Assembly (NCBI RefSeq): GCF_018128285.1
Contig: NZ_CP072380.1
Location: forward strand, 2,294,001 to 2,358,000
DNA from: Atopobium sp. oral taxon 416
GTDB lineage: Bacteria; Actinomycetota; Coriobacteriia; Coriobacteriales; Atopobiaceae
Reading direction: 5' to 3'
DNA length: 64,000 nt
Every line of letters begins with the position of its first letter. The first letter of the stretch is position 1. Both the position numbers and the translations under genes were made by a program. Below, piece after piece: positions 9,723-18,676 of this stretch. Under the pieces are notes generated by a model. It did no database searches. It saw nothing but the letters and a program-made list of their open reading frames with translations, and was not told the origin of the DNA.

Positions 9723-11063
9723 CTAAAAACCGGCGTAGTAGTGCTTGCGCTCCCAGTCGGTTACCGTGGTGTTGTAGTCGTCCCACTCTTTGCGCTTGCT
9801 GGAGACCAGGTAGTCGCAGATGTGGTCGCCGAGCACCTCGTGGCAGAACTCTGACTGCTCAAAGAACTCGATCGCCTCACGCAGATCATGCGGCAGGCGT
9901 CTGACACCCTTCTTCGCGAGTTCAGCCTCTGAGGCGTAGATATCCTCGGTCGTGGCTTCGCTTTGGAGCTTCATCTCCCCCTCGATGCCTTTGACGCCCG
10001 CAGCAAAGGTGAGTGCCAATACAAGATAGGGGTTGCAGGTGGGATCAGGTCCCCTGAGCTCAACTCGTGTGGACTGATGCTTGCCCGGCTTGTGCATCGG
10101 CACCCGTACGAGCGCGGAGCGGTTCCGGTGTCCCCAGGTGGTGTAGCAGGGCACCTCAGAGTTGGGGTGCAACCGCTTGTAGGAGTTGACCGTCGGGTTC
10201 GTAATCAGCGTGCACTCCGGCGCATAGTGTAGGATACCCGCGATAAAGTGGTTGGCAAGCTCGGAGAGGTGATCCGGATACTTGGAGCTCGGACCCCAGA
10301 AGAGGTTGTTCCCGCCCTTGTCCATCAGGGACTCGTAGAAGAACATCGCGGAGCCTTCAGTATCGGAGAACGGTTTCGGCATGAACGACGCAAAGAAGCC
10401 GTTGGCAAAAGCTTCCTGCTTGATGACAAGGCGGGCAGTCATGATGTTGTCCGCACAGCTCAAGGCCTCCGAGTAACGCAGCTCAATGCCGTTCTGTGAG
10501 GGAGCCTGGGCATGGAAGGAGTACTCCACGGGGATGGACATCCGCTCGAGCATGAGGGTGGTGTCGCGTCTCAGGTCATGGGCAGAGTCCCACGGTGTCA
10601 GATCGAAGTAGCTCGCCTGATCGGAGAGCACCGGATCCTGCGAATCCTTGAAATAGAAGTACTCGATACGGGGCGCGGCGAAAGGCACATAGCCTTTAGC
10701 GTCAAGACTGTTGACCACACGGTTCAGTACCTCACGCGGATCGCCCTCGAAGGACTTTCTATCTGGGGTCCTGACGGAACAGAACATCCTGGCAGCGCCG
10801 TTTTCTGACTGCCTCCATGGCAGCACCTGGAAGGTATCCGGCTCCGGAAAAGCGAGCATATCGGATTCCTCGAGCGCCGCAAACCCGTCGACGGCAGAGC
10901 CGTCAAAACCGACACCCTCCCCAAAGGCCTCCTCGAGGTCTTCCGGTGAGATCGCAAAGGACTTGAGGTTTCCCGACACATCGCAGAACCATAGGCGAAC
11001 AAAGCGAATATTGCGCTCTTCGACGGTGCGCAAAACAAAGTCGATATCTTTCTGGCTCGGCAT
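9723..11063 (-). CDS. glnA: Glutamine synthetase, type I
   Basis: The protein has 446 residues from ATG 11061-11063 with GAGAGGG upstream; the frame is open further to a GTG without support. GSI signatures are visible: VGFDGSAVDGF near the N-terminus, the EYFYF and PSQNGIELR metal and ammonia site region, the ATP-site segment MPKPFSDTEGSAMFFYESL, and NRSALVRVP with RVELRGPDPTCNPYL. The length and absence of the adenylylation-loop style suggest the alpha subtype. It makes glutamine from glutamate, ammonia and ATP in the cytoplasm. The amino-acid transporter and GlnR-like regulator lie just downstream on the same strand. Confidence 0.95.
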   Translation of the reverse strand: MPSQKDIDFVLRTVEERNIRFVRLWFCDVSGNLKSFAISPEDLEEAFGEGVGFDGSAVDGFAALEESDMLAFPEPDTFQVLPWRQSENGAARMFCSVRTPDRKSFEGDPREVLNRVVNSLDAKGYVPFAAPRIEYFYFKDSQDPVLSDQASYFDLTPWDSAHDLRRDTTLMLERMSIPVEYSFHAQAPSQNGIELRYSEALSCADNIMTARLVIKQEAFANGFFASFMPKPFSDTEGSAMFFYESLMDKGGNNLFWGPSSKYPDHLSELANHFIAGILHYAPECTLITNPTVNSYKRLHPNSEVPCYTTWGHRNRSALVRVPMHKPGKHQSTRVELRGPDPTCNPYLVLALTFAAGVKGIEGEMKLQSEATTEDIYASEAELAKKGVRRLPHDLREAIEFFEQSEFCHEVLGDHICDYLVSSKRKEWDDYNTTVTDWERKHYYAGF

Positions 11064-11083
11064 TTGTTTCCCTCTCGACACTT

Positions 11084-11116
11084 AGGCAGCCGCACGTGAT
11101 ACACGCGCGGCTGCCT
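11084..11116. other. Stem-loop in the glnA leader
   Basis: AGGCAGCCGC (11084-11093) and GCGGCTGCCT (11107-11116) form a 10-bp stem ending 20 nt before the glnA start codon. On the plus strand T-rich sequence follows about 7 nt later. It may be a leader structure of glnA or a leftover terminator. Confidence 0.45.
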
Positions 11117-11310
11117 TCTATACTTTTTTATCTGGTTTCACTTTTGCATACCCGTGTTTCATGCGTGTTTCAAAACATCGACGTCTTCGCGACTGAGAAA
11201 AACCGCAGGATTGCACACCATTCACACGCCGTTCACCTACCGTTCGCGGGTACGCTTTTGACCCAGCTTGTTGCAACTCGGTCGCGGTATCACATACGGA
11301 AACCCACCGG

Positions 11311-11544
11311 TCACGCGGACTTGTGCTGCGTGGTCTCACCGGCCCCCTTAGCCTTCAGTGCATCCTCGACGTCTGAAACCATGGTTTTAGCGACCGGACA
11401 CTCACCGCCCGTATACGCAGCGGTGCAGGTACCTGACGCAGCGCAACCGTCACAGCCCTTTTTTGCGTTTTTTACAGAGGAACGGATGGCGAAAATAAAT
11501 GCCAAACCAACTGCGGCTATGATTACAATATCTAGTGCGTTCAT
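11311..11544 (-). CDS. FeoB-associated Cys-rich membrane protein
   Basis: The protein has 77 residues: one N-terminal membrane helix (IVIIAAVGLAFIFAI), a basic stretch, then a Cys-rich segment GCDGCAASGTC...GGECPV. This is the layout of the small FeoB-associated proteins. They are thought to assist ferrous iron uptake, but the mechanism is unknown. GGAGG lies before the ATG. It is not beside feoB here (4 kb away on the same strand), which is a little unusual. Confidence 0.82.
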   Translation of the reverse strand: MNALDIVIIAAVGLAFIFAIRSSVKNAKKGCDGCAASGTCTAAYTGGECPVAKTMVSDVEDALKAKGAGETTQHKSA

Positions 11545-11692
11545 AGAGGAGACCTCCTCTGGTTCGACCTTGAAGTGTTATTGTTAACCTATGGTTACTA
11601 TACCCTTCTTGGCTATCATGTAAGAGACGCTCCATGCGTCTTTTACAAAATTATATAGGTTAGTCACGGCAAACGAAACGGAAGGGAAAGCT

Positions 11693-12457
11693 ATGGCAGA
11701 CGATCAGAACATGCACCTCGTTATTATTCGTCACGGTGAGTCTGAGTGGAACAAGCTCAACCTCTTCACCGGGTGGACTGATGTCGACCTGACAGAGACA
11801 GGCCGTCAAGAGGCAGCTGCCGGAGGCAAAGCACTGAAGGACCAAGGCTATGATTTCGACGTATGCTACACGTCCTTACTGAAGCGCGCGATTCACACGC
11901 TGAACATCGTCCTCGATGAGATGGACCGCAACTGGTTGCCTGTCTACAAGACCTGGCGCCTCAACGAGCGTCACTACGGCGCACTCCAGGGCCTCAACAA
12001 GGCCAAGGCCGCTGAGGAGCACGGTGAGAAGCAGGTTTTGATTTGGCGCCGTTCCTTCGACGTCCAGCCGCCTGCACTGGAGCCGGGCGATGAGCGCGAC
12101 CCGCACATCCAGCCGATGTTCCGCGACGTCCCGAAAGAGGACCTGCCCTACACCGAGTGCTTGAAGGACACCATCGCCCGTGCATGGCCGTACTTCGAGC
12201 AGACCATCAAGCCGCAACTTGAGACCGGCAAGCGCGTTCTGATCGCCGCACACGGCAACAGCCTGCGCGCCCTCGTAATGCAGCTCGAACACCTCACCCC
12301 GGATCAGATCCTTAAGGTCAACATCCCGACCGGCGTTCCGTGCTCCTATACCTTTGATAAGGACTGGAACATCACCGACAAGCACTACATCGGCGATCCT
12401 GAGACCATTGAGAAGAAGATCCAGGCTGTCGCGAACCAGGGCAAGGCCAAGAAATAA
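11693..12457 (+). CDS. gpmA: 2,3-bisphosphoglycerate-dependent phosphoglycerate mutase
   Basis: The protein has 254 residues. The phosphohistidine motif RHGESEWN is at residues 13-20, and LNERHYGALQGLNK, EDLPYTECLKDT and the second catalytic His in AAHGNSLRALV are present. It interconverts 3- and 2-phosphoglycerate in glycolysis. GGAAGGGAAAG supports the ATG at 11693. A short GC hairpin follows. Confidence 0.95.
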   Translation: MADDQNMHLVIIRHGESEWNKLNLFTGWTDVDLTETGRQEAAAGGKALKDQGYDFDVCYTSLLKRAIHTLNIVLDEMDRNWLPVYKTWRLNERHYGALQGLNKAKAAEEHGEKQVLIWRRSFDVQPPALEPGDERDPHIQPMFRDVPKEDLPYTECLKDTIARAWPYFEQTIKPQLETGKRVLIAAHGNSLRALVMQLEHLTPDQILKVNIPTGVPCSYTFDKDWNITDKHYIGDPETIEKKIQAVANQGKAKK

Positions 12458-12473
12458 GGCTTAGTACCTGATA

Positions 12474-12500
12474 GGCCGGGGGCTCGCGTCTCCGGCCGCT
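12474..12500 (+). terminator. Hairpin after gpmA
   Basis: GGCCGG (12474-12479) pairs with CCGGCC (12492-12497), followed by GCTTTATT. It is weak but correctly placed 17 nt after the stop codon. Confidence 0.55.
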
Positions 12501-12509
12501 TTATTGCCG

Positions 12510-13112
12510 CTAGTCGCGATCCTTCGCAGGCAGAATCTCGATGCGTTGCCCATCCGGCTCCACGATGAAGTACAGTCTCATCTTCGAATTCTCTTTCTGA
12601 GTGCACCCCATCTTCATATAGCGTTCGTGGTAAGCGTCAATATCATCCACCTCAAGGCGGCGTGGGTGTCATTGCCGCCGTTGTCATACGGCTCAGCCCT
12701 CCACAGTTCCAGGTCAGCTCCAGCTCACATGGGGAGATGCCGTTTTCCATAAAAGTATTGGTCCAGGGTCCATCGGCCGGACCGGATTCCCACACCACAT
12801 GAAATCCCAGCGCTTCCTGATAAAATGCAGCCTAACAGTCTAGATACCAGGTGATAGTGTACCTATGTCGAGCTGCGGAGGCTTGCGTCGGCCATCATCA
12901 TATGGCGAACCACTCTTGCAGTTTCAGGCCACCGGCCACGGGCTTGATTGACCCAAAAGAGCTCGGCCTACCAGTTGAGGTAGCTTTTGTATGCTGGCCA
13001 TCGACATATCTGTGAAGCGCCAGATTCACCCGTTGTCTAGACTGTTAGAAAATGCAATCGTCTTCGCTTTGCCCAACACATGCGTGCAGCGATACACAAA
13101 CTTTGCCTGCAT
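12510..13112 (-). pseudogene. VOC/glyoxalase-family protein gene, broken by a MITE and frameshifts
   Basis: The original ATG is at 13110-13112 behind AAGGAGG and encodes MQAKFVYRCTHVLGKAKTIA, ending at a small transposon (12830-13048). If the transposon and one target repeat are removed, the frame continues without a gap into FYQEALGFHVVWESGP, the usual start of a glyoxalase/bleomycin-resistance fold. Two later single-base losses (near WN/RAEPYDNGG and before LEVDDIDAYH) shift the frame, and the end ILPAKDRD reaches a TAG at 12510-12512. The insertion alone would inactivate it. Confidence 0.85.
12830..13048. repeat. MITE copy A (IS1595-derived miniature element)
   Basis: This 219-bp element begins GCCTAACAGTCTAGATA and ends TCTAGACTGTTAG, giving ~20-bp imperfect terminal inverted repeats. 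It is flanked by a perfect 8-bp direct repeat AAAATGCA (12822-12829 and 13049-13056). It matches the element at 45336-45552 over its whole length in reverse orientation and the right end of the IS1595 remnant at 29835-30838. It has no complete coding region and must have been moved in trans. Confidence 0.9.
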
Positions 13113-13209
13113 AGACCCTCCTTAAGTCATATTTCGACCTTTCACGATACCAAACCGCCCAAGCTCACCGAGGGTGTATCGCAGGATGCTGCGTTTCGTC
13201 CTGAAGAAC

Positions 13210-13245
13210 AAAAAATCGCCAGTGGGAAGGGAAACCCACCGGCGA
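13210..13245 (-). terminator. Intrinsic terminator, probably for manA
   Basis: TCGCC-A-GTGGG pairs with CCCAC-C-GGCGA around an 8-nt loop, followed on the minus strand by TTTTTT. It lies about 175 nt after the manA stop. Confidence 0.8.
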
Positions 13246-13419
13246 TGATAATGGCCAATCCTGTCAGGGAGAGGATCCGACAGGTGACCTCTGGTAAAAA
13301 CAAGGTTGGTCTGTGCCGCATTTGTCAACCATATATAACTTATCACAAGACCCTAGCAAGTTAACCCACAGTTACTTGTGTACACACACCCTACACAAAT
13401 GCGGTCCCACGATCATTTT
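13246..13419. other. Non-coding stretch between terminator and manA, with a 10-bp inverted repeat
   Basis: CCGCATTTGT (13316-13325) and ACAAATGCGG (13395-13404) are perfect inverted repeats around 69 AT-rich bases. A small stem CCTGTC/GACAGG lies at 13260-13284. No gene is seen. It may be a worn miniature element or a small RNA. Confidence 0.35.
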
Positions 13420-14397
13420 TCACTCAGGAAGGTGCGAGGTAATCATCGAGAGCTCGCCTGAAAACTCCATAGTCCCTGCATCGGAGAGCGCCAGGAAGTG
13501 GCTTCCCTTCTTCAAGGGATATTCTTTGCCCAGCACTTTCACCAAGCCCTCGCCGCCATACACGCTGACGCACATGAAGGGCCACTTCTGGTCTACGGAC
13601 TTGGCCTCTTTCACACGGATGCGGTCGACGACGAACTTGTCGCAGCGCATGAGCTCAGTGACCCCATCCACCTCAGGAGCCGTGACCTCACCGGAGGTTG
13701 GCGGCACCTGGCTGAAGTCCACCACATCGCAGGCCTGTTCGATATGAAGCTCGCGCTTTGTCCCATCCGGCTGCACGCGGTCGTAGTCATATACACGGTA
13801 GGTGATATCGGAGGACTGCTGAGTTTCGATTGCGAGGCAACCGCCACACAGCGCATGGATCGTCCCAGGGTTGACTGCAAAGAAGTCACCGGTTTTGACC
13901 GGGATCTTATTCAGCAGACGGTCCCAGTCCCCGGCTTCCACCATCTTCCGGAACTCGTCAGCGTTCTTTGCATGCTGGCCGATAATGATCTGGGATCCGG
14001 GGTCTGCGTGGACGATATACCAGCACTCTTTCTTTCCCAGGGATCCATTCTCGTGCTCCGCAGCATAGACATCGCCCGGGTGGACCTGCACCGACAGGCT
14101 CTCATGGGTGTCCAGGATCTTGATCAGCAGCGGGAACTTACCCCGATCTCCCAGGCAGTTACCAAAGAGGTCGCGCCGGGCAGCCCAGAGCTCGTCCAAG
14201 TGCAGTCCCTCAAAGGGGCCGCCTTCGATCGCGCAGTCTCCTGCGGGGTGGGCAGAGATCGCCCAGCACTCCCCGACGTTCCCATCCGGAATGGTATAGC
14301 CAAATTCCGTGGCAAGCTTTCTGCCACCCCAGATCTTCTTCACAAAGACCGGCTTCATAAACACGAGGCCGACGTTTTCCGCATCCAATTGAGCCAT
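13420..14397 (-). CDS. manA: Mannose-6-phosphate isomerase, class I
   Basis: The protein has 325 residues, the length of the short bacterial type. Type I motifs are visible: KKIWGGRKLATEFG, GECWAISAHPAGDCAI, the zinc-site segment LSVQVHPGD with KKECWYIV, and PGTIHALCGGCLAIETQQSSDITYRVYDY. It interconverts mannose-6-P and fructose-6-P in the cytoplasm. AAGGAG precedes the ATG. It is transcribed in the direction of the AraC-type gene upstream, but 150 nt separate them. Confidence 0.93.
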   Translation of the reverse strand: MAQLDAENVGLVFMKPVFVKKIWGGRKLATEFGYTIPDGNVGECWAISAHPAGDCAIEGGPFEGLHLDELWAARRDLFGNCLGDRGKFPLLIKILDTHESLSVQVHPGDVYAAEHENGSLGKKECWYIVHADPGSQIIIGQHAKNADEFRKMVEAGDWDRLLNKIPVKTGDFFAVNPGTIHALCGGCLAIETQQSSDITYRVYDYDRVQPDGTKRELHIEQACDVVDFSQVPPTSGEVTAPEVDGVTELMRCDKFVVDRIRVKEAKSVDQKWPFMCVSVYGGEGLVKVLGKEYPLKKGSHFLALSDAGTMEFSGELSMITSHLPE

Positions 14398-14549
14398 AGC
14401 AAGCTCCTTTTTCTTTCACAGGTATACCGATACGAACAAATTCATTGTTGCATTCAGTATATAAAAAGAAAACTTGCGCCATAGCAACCACGGTACAAGC
14501 TTTCGCGGCCTTATTGTTTTGCAGCGTTCTGCTTTTGGTGTTTGCTGCC

Positions 14550-15557
14550 TTACTTATGCTTCGCCCGCCACACACGCGGCGTCTCCCCCATCGTATCGAC
14601 AAAGGCCTTAGTGAACTTGGAGGGGTTGACATACCCCACTGAAGAGGCTACTTCGGCAATCGTGAGATCCGTGTCCAGGAGGGTCTGCGCCGCCTGCTTG
14701 ATGCGGTAGGTGCGGTACCACTGGTAGATGGAGGTCCCGAACGTCTCGCGGAAGGCTTCCTTGAGGACGGTGCCTGAGGTGTCGCAGCGCATCGCGAGCG
14801 TGTTGATTGTGATCGGTGTTGCAACATTGTCCATCAGGATCTGCTGCGCGCGGTAAGCGAGCTCCACGTGGCTCAGGTGCGTTGAGCGGCGGTGCTTCTC
14901 CTCGTTGGGGTTTGCGGGCTTGGCATCGGATTTCCCCAAGTGCTGCAGGATTTCCAGGACCTTCAGGCGATAGGTATTCTTCGAGGCGCTGGTGTGGCCG
15001 AAGCACAGGGCTTCACACGCCTCCTCAAGCTCCTCAGATCGGTTCAAGACCTGCATCTTCTCCGTTGCGGAACAGAGTGAGAGGATCTGCGTCGGATCCA
15101 CCCCGAAGCTCGTGAGCAGCCGCCTCGTCGCGGCCTTGAGGTTTTTCTTGATCGTCAATCCCACACCGGCGACGTATCCGACCGGACAGCGGATCACGAT
15201 TTTCTTTTCCGCAAGCGCGCCGAGGCCGATCTCATTTTCCTGCAGGACTGCAGAGAGCTCGTCGACACGGTCAAGCTCGACAGAGCCCTGCTTGCAGTAG
15301 CAGATATTCATAGAATTCCTGAGATTGATCTGCGGCGGGATATCATAGAACGCTCCCAACACCCGTGATTTGATCTCAAACTGCACCATCGTGATCCCCG
15401 GGAAGAGCTCGATGACCGAGGCGCGCCCCTTTGCGTTCTCACGCGATGAAAAAGTGAAATGTACGGACGTAGAAGCTTGATGGTGTTCGTCAGTTACTAA
15501 AAAATTTGAATATTGCTGCGCACTGTTCCAGGCGCGGGGCAACTCGGCAGACCCCAT
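14550..15557 (-). CDS. AraC-family transcriptional regulator
   Basis: The protein has 335 residues. The N-terminal ~210 residues form an effector or dimerisation region without a clear signature. The C-terminal ~100 residues carry two helix-turn-helix motifs (ITINTLAMRCDTSGTVLKEAFRETFG and DLTIAEVASSVGYVNPSKFTKAFVDTMGETPRVWR). The arrangement resembles PchR-type regulators that sense iron chelates, and feoB ends just upstream, so control of iron uptake is possible but unproven. AAGGAGTAGGAG precedes the ATG. Confidence 0.85.
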   Translation of the reverse strand: MGSAELPRAWNSAQQYSNFLVTDEHHQASTSVHFTFSSRENAKGRASVIELFPGITMVQFEIKSRVLGAFYDIPPQINLRNSMNICYCKQGSVELDRVDELSAVLQENEIGLGALAEKKIVIRCPVGYVAGVGLTIKKNLKAATRRLLTSFGVDPTQILSLCSATEKMQVLNRSEELEEACEALCFGHTSASKNTYRLKVLEILQHLGKSDAKPANPNEEKHRRSTHLSHVELAYRAQQILMDNVATPITINTLAMRCDTSGTVLKEAFRETFGTSIYQWYRTYRIKQAAQTLLDTDLTIAEVASSVGYVNPSKFTKAFVDTMGETPRVWRAKHK

Positions 15558-15579
15558 AGGCTCCTACTCCTTACAGCAA

Positions 15580-15618
15580 GCCGAGCACTGTCGGCAACAT
15601 TTCCCGACAGTGCTCGGC
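15580..15618 (-). terminator. Strong hairpin after feoB
   Basis: Fifteen paired bases (GCCGAGCACTGTCGG with its complement, 9-nt loop) lie between the feoB stop and the AraC gene start. Only a poor T-run follows on the minus strand. Confidence 0.65.
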
Positions 15619-15646
15619 ACAGGTATTCACCAGTCCGTATTTAATT

Positions 15647-18313
15647 CTACGCTACCCCAGCGTCCAGTGAATTCAAAATCTTACTGTCTTCCTTCCACTT
15701 AGGAGTCGGTTTTGCAACCTGGTAGACGATCAGCACCAGGAACACGAAAGCGGCCACCGTCCAGAAGCTGAAGTTGCCGAGGGCGAAGAGCTCCCAGAAC
15801 TGGTTGACCATCAGGCCGACGACCCAAGCGAAGCCACACTCGTAGCCGATTGCGAACCAGAACCACTTCGGGTCAGCCATCTGTGTGCGGATCGTACCGA
15901 TTGCTGCAAAGCACGGTGCATCAAGCAGGTTGAAGGCAACGAACGCGCACATCGCACCGACGTGCAGAATGCCTGTAGCGTCTGTGAACATCGTCGCAAA
16001 GCCGTTCCACATCGTGACGGAGGATTCCGTTGCCTCACCGAGGCCGTAGAGGGAACCGAAGGTACCAACCAGGTTCTCCTTAGCGATAAGAGCGGAGAGG
16101 GTCGTTGCGGTTGCCTGCCAGGTACCGCAGCCGAGCGGTGCGAGGATGAAGGAGAGCGCGCCGCCGATGCCAGCGAGCAGGGAGTAGTCCATGTAGTCGT
16201 CCCCTGCACCTTCCATATCCTCGAGGAAGCCAAAGGCGCCGGAGCCGCCTTCCCAGCCTGCTACGCCGAAGCGTGAGAGGACCCAGATGCCGACCGCAGC
16301 CGCGAAGATGATCGTAGCGGCCTTCTTGATGTAGGCGCTCACGCGCTCCCAGATGTGCAGCCACCAGGATCTCGGTGATGGCATATGGTAGCTCGGAAGC
16401 TCCATTACGAACGGAGCTGGCTCACCCGCGAAGGGTTTGGTCTTCTTCAGCATGATTGCGGAGAGGATGATTGCGCCAAAGCCCATGAAGTAAAAGAGTG
16501 GAGCGACCCACCACATGCTGGAGCCACCGGCGAGGACACCCATAACCAGGGCGATGATCGGGGTCTTAGCGGAGCACGGGATCATAGTCGTAAGCATTGC
16601 GGTCATACGGCGGTCTTTTTCATTCTCGATCGTCTTGGTAGCCAGGACACCCGGGACGCCACAGCCGGAGGAAACGATCATCGGGATGAAGGACTTGCCG
16701 GAGAGCCCAAAGCGACGGAACACACGGTCCATAACGAAGGCGACACGGGACATGTAGCCGCAGTCCTCCAGGAAAGTCAAAAGTACGAAGAGCATGAACA
16801 TCTGTGGGATGAAGCCGAGTACTGATCCCACACCACCGATCACGCCTTCGACCACGAGTGATTTGACCACATCGGACACGCCGATAGCTGTGAGGCCGTC
16901 TTCAGCTGCATCGGGGATGGACTGTACGAATCCGGAGTAATCCTCAGGGGCCGGCTCGTCTTCCAGCGTGTCAACCGCGTTGGTGAAGTCCGCGTAGGTG
17001 ACCGTCGATATCGTATCGAGGGTCTGTCCCTCTGCCAGCACCGGATTTCCGTCGCTGTCGAGCTTGGTGATAACCTCACCGTCGGTGTCGACGAAGTTGC
17101 CGTCTTCATCGGTAATCGGCACATCGTAGGCGACCACACCCTCTTCAGAAGCTGCCGTCTCAAAGGTCTGAACCGTCTGCTCGTCTTCTGGCGTCGGATC
17201 CTCGGCCTCGATTGCGTCCTGCACGCCGGCGGTGTCGATACCGTCGTCAGCAGCAGCGGCCAGGTAACCGGAGATTTGATCCGCAGAGTGCTGAGAGAAC
17301 CACTCGTCGTGGTCGTTGTTGTACTGCTCCTCGCTCTGGCCGTTGACAAAGAAACCATCGCCGAACAGGTTGTCGTTGACCCAGTCAGTGGCTGCCTTGC
17401 CGACCGTCGCGATTGACAGCCAGTACACAAAGGAGATCACCACGATGAAGATCGGGATACCGAGCCAGCGGTTCGTGACCACCTTATCGATCTTCTCGGA
17501 GGTGGTGAGCTTCTTCGGAGCCTTCTTCACGCACGCCGCCATGACCGTCGCGATCCAGTCATAGCGGTCAGAGGTGATGATGGACTCCGCGTCGTCGTCG
17601 CGGTCTTCCTCGACCTTCTTGATGATCTTCTCACACTGTTCAAGTTCTACCTTGGTAAGGCCGAGCGGCTTAATCGCCTCGGCGTCGCGCTCGAAGACCT
17701 TGATGGAATACCAAGTCACGAGCTCTGGCCTTGTCTTGTCAGCGATGATGGAGCTGATCTTGTCGAGGGCGTCGGAGACTTCCTTTGAGAAACAGTCGAC
17801 TCCACCCGTGACCGTCTGATTCTTCGCAGCGGCGCAGGCCTGCTGAACGAGTTCTTTCAGGTTCTTGTTGTGCAGTGCGGATACCTCGACGACCGGAACC
17901 CCGAGCATCTTGGAGAGCTTGCGGGCGTCGACGACGTCTCCGCGCTCTTTCAGAAGGTCGCACATGTTGAGGCCCACCACAACCGGACGGCCGGTCTCGA
18001 GTACTTGGGTCGTCAGGTACAGGTTGCGCTCCAGGTTGGTTACATCGATCAGGTCGATGATTGCATCGGGCTGATCCTTCACCAGGTAGTCACGCGAGAC
18101 GACCTCTTCCGGTGAATACGGGGACAGGGAGTAGATACCCGGAAGGTCTACGAACTCCACGTCCTTATCCTCGAGCCACGGTGCCTGTTTCTTCTCAACT
18201 GTGACACCCGGCCAGTTTCCCACGTACCCGTTTGAGCCCGTCAGCTGATTGAAAAGCGTTGTTTTGCCGCAGTTAGGGTTGCCTGCAAGAGCAATGAAGC
18301 TACTTTCTCCCAT
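15647..18313 (-). CDS. feoB: Ferrous iron transporter FeoB with a large acidic insertion
   Basis: The protein has 888 residues from ATG 18311-18313 (AGAAAGG upstream); typical FeoB has 650-830. The N-terminal G domain shows GNPNCGKTT, FVDLPG and GLNMCD. After the first membrane helix (about 285-305) comes an outside loop of ~180 residues, very rich in Asp/Glu, before the conserved VEGVIGGVGSVLGFIPQMFMLF helix. The core gate motifs follow (VSSGCGVPGV, PCSAKTPI). It brings Fe(II) into the cell. It is third in a feoA-feoA-feoB operon. The acidic insertion is unusual and might collect metal ions, which is inference. Confidence 0.95.
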   Translation of the reverse strand: MGESSFIALAGNPNCGKTTLFNQLTGSNGYVGNWPGVTVEKKQAPWLEDKDVEFVDLPGIYSLSPYSPEEVVSRDYLVKDQPDAIIDLIDVTNLERNLYLTTQVLETGRPVVVGLNMCDLLKERGDVVDARKLSKMLGVPVVEVSALHNKNLKELVQQACAAAKNQTVTGGVDCFSKEVSDALDKISSIIADKTRPELVTWYSIKVFERDAEAIKPLGLTKVELEQCEKIIKKVEEDRDDDAESIITSDRYDWIATVMAACVKKAPKKLTTSEKIDKVVTNRWLGIPIFIVVISFVYWLSIATVGKAATDWVNDNLFGDGFFVNGQSEEQYNNDHDEWFSQHSADQISGYLAAAADDGIDTAGVQDAIEAEDPTPEDEQTVQTFETAASEEGVVAYDVPITDEDGNFVDTDGEVITKLDSDGNPVLAEGQTLDTISTVTYADFTNAVDTLEDEPAPEDYSGFVQSIPDAAEDGLTAIGVSDVVKSLVVEGVIGGVGSVLGFIPQMFMLFVLLTFLEDCGYMSRVAFVMDRVFRRFGLSGKSFIPMIVSSGCGVPGVLATKTIENEKDRRMTAMLTTMIPCSAKTPIIALVMGVLAGGSSMWWVAPLFYFMGFGAIILSAIMLKKTKPFAGEPAPFVMELPSYHMPSPRSWWLHIWERVSAYIKKAATIIFAAAVGIWVLSRFGVAGWEGGSGAFGFLEDMEGAGDDYMDYSLLAGIGGALSFILAPLGCGTWQATATTLSALIAKENLVGTFGSLYGLGEATESSVTMWNGFATMFTDATGILHVGAMCAFVAFNLLDAPCFAAIGTIRTQMADPKWFWFAIGYECGFAWVVGLMVNQFWELFALGNFSFWTVAAFVFLVLIVYQVAKPTPKWKEDSKILNSLDAGVA

Positions 18314-18423
18314 CACAAACCTTTCTTCTCTTGTCGTGACGTGCACGGAAATAATTGAACCTCAGTATTGTTAGATGAAGCTTACTTGCCGACCAAAGAA
18401 AACGAGGCTCTTCGCCTCTGTGA

Positions 18424-18663
18424 TTACTCGCCCTCGTGGACGTTTTCAACTTCCACGCAGCTCGCTTCATCTTTACGCACTGATAGCTCGTAGCCACGAA
18501 CCGTCAGCTCGACCGGATCGCCTAACGGGGCAACTTTGCGCACGTAGATATCGGTCCCTTTGGTTAAACCCATATCCATGATGCGGCGTTTGATCGCTCC
18601 GGTTCCGGCCAGTTTCTTGACCGTGCAGGATTGACCGACTTTGACATCTCTGAGTGTTGGCAT
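18424..18663 (-). CDS. feoA: FeoA-domain protein (second of two)
   Basis: This 79-residue SH3-like FeoA protein has the pattern GQSCTVKKLAGTGAIKRRIMDMGLTKGTDIYVRKVAPLGDPVELTVRGYELSVR split into two beta-rich halves. FeoA is a small cytoplasmic partner of FeoB. It lies 110 nt before the feoB start and 13 nt after the other feoA. The C-terminal VEVENVHEGE is an acidic tail. Confidence 0.88.
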   Translation of the reverse strand: MPTLRDVKVGQSCTVKKLAGTGAIKRRIMDMGLTKGTDIYVRKVAPLGDPVELTVRGYELSVRKDEASCVEVENVHEGE

Positions 18664-18676
18664 TGCTCATTCCTCT

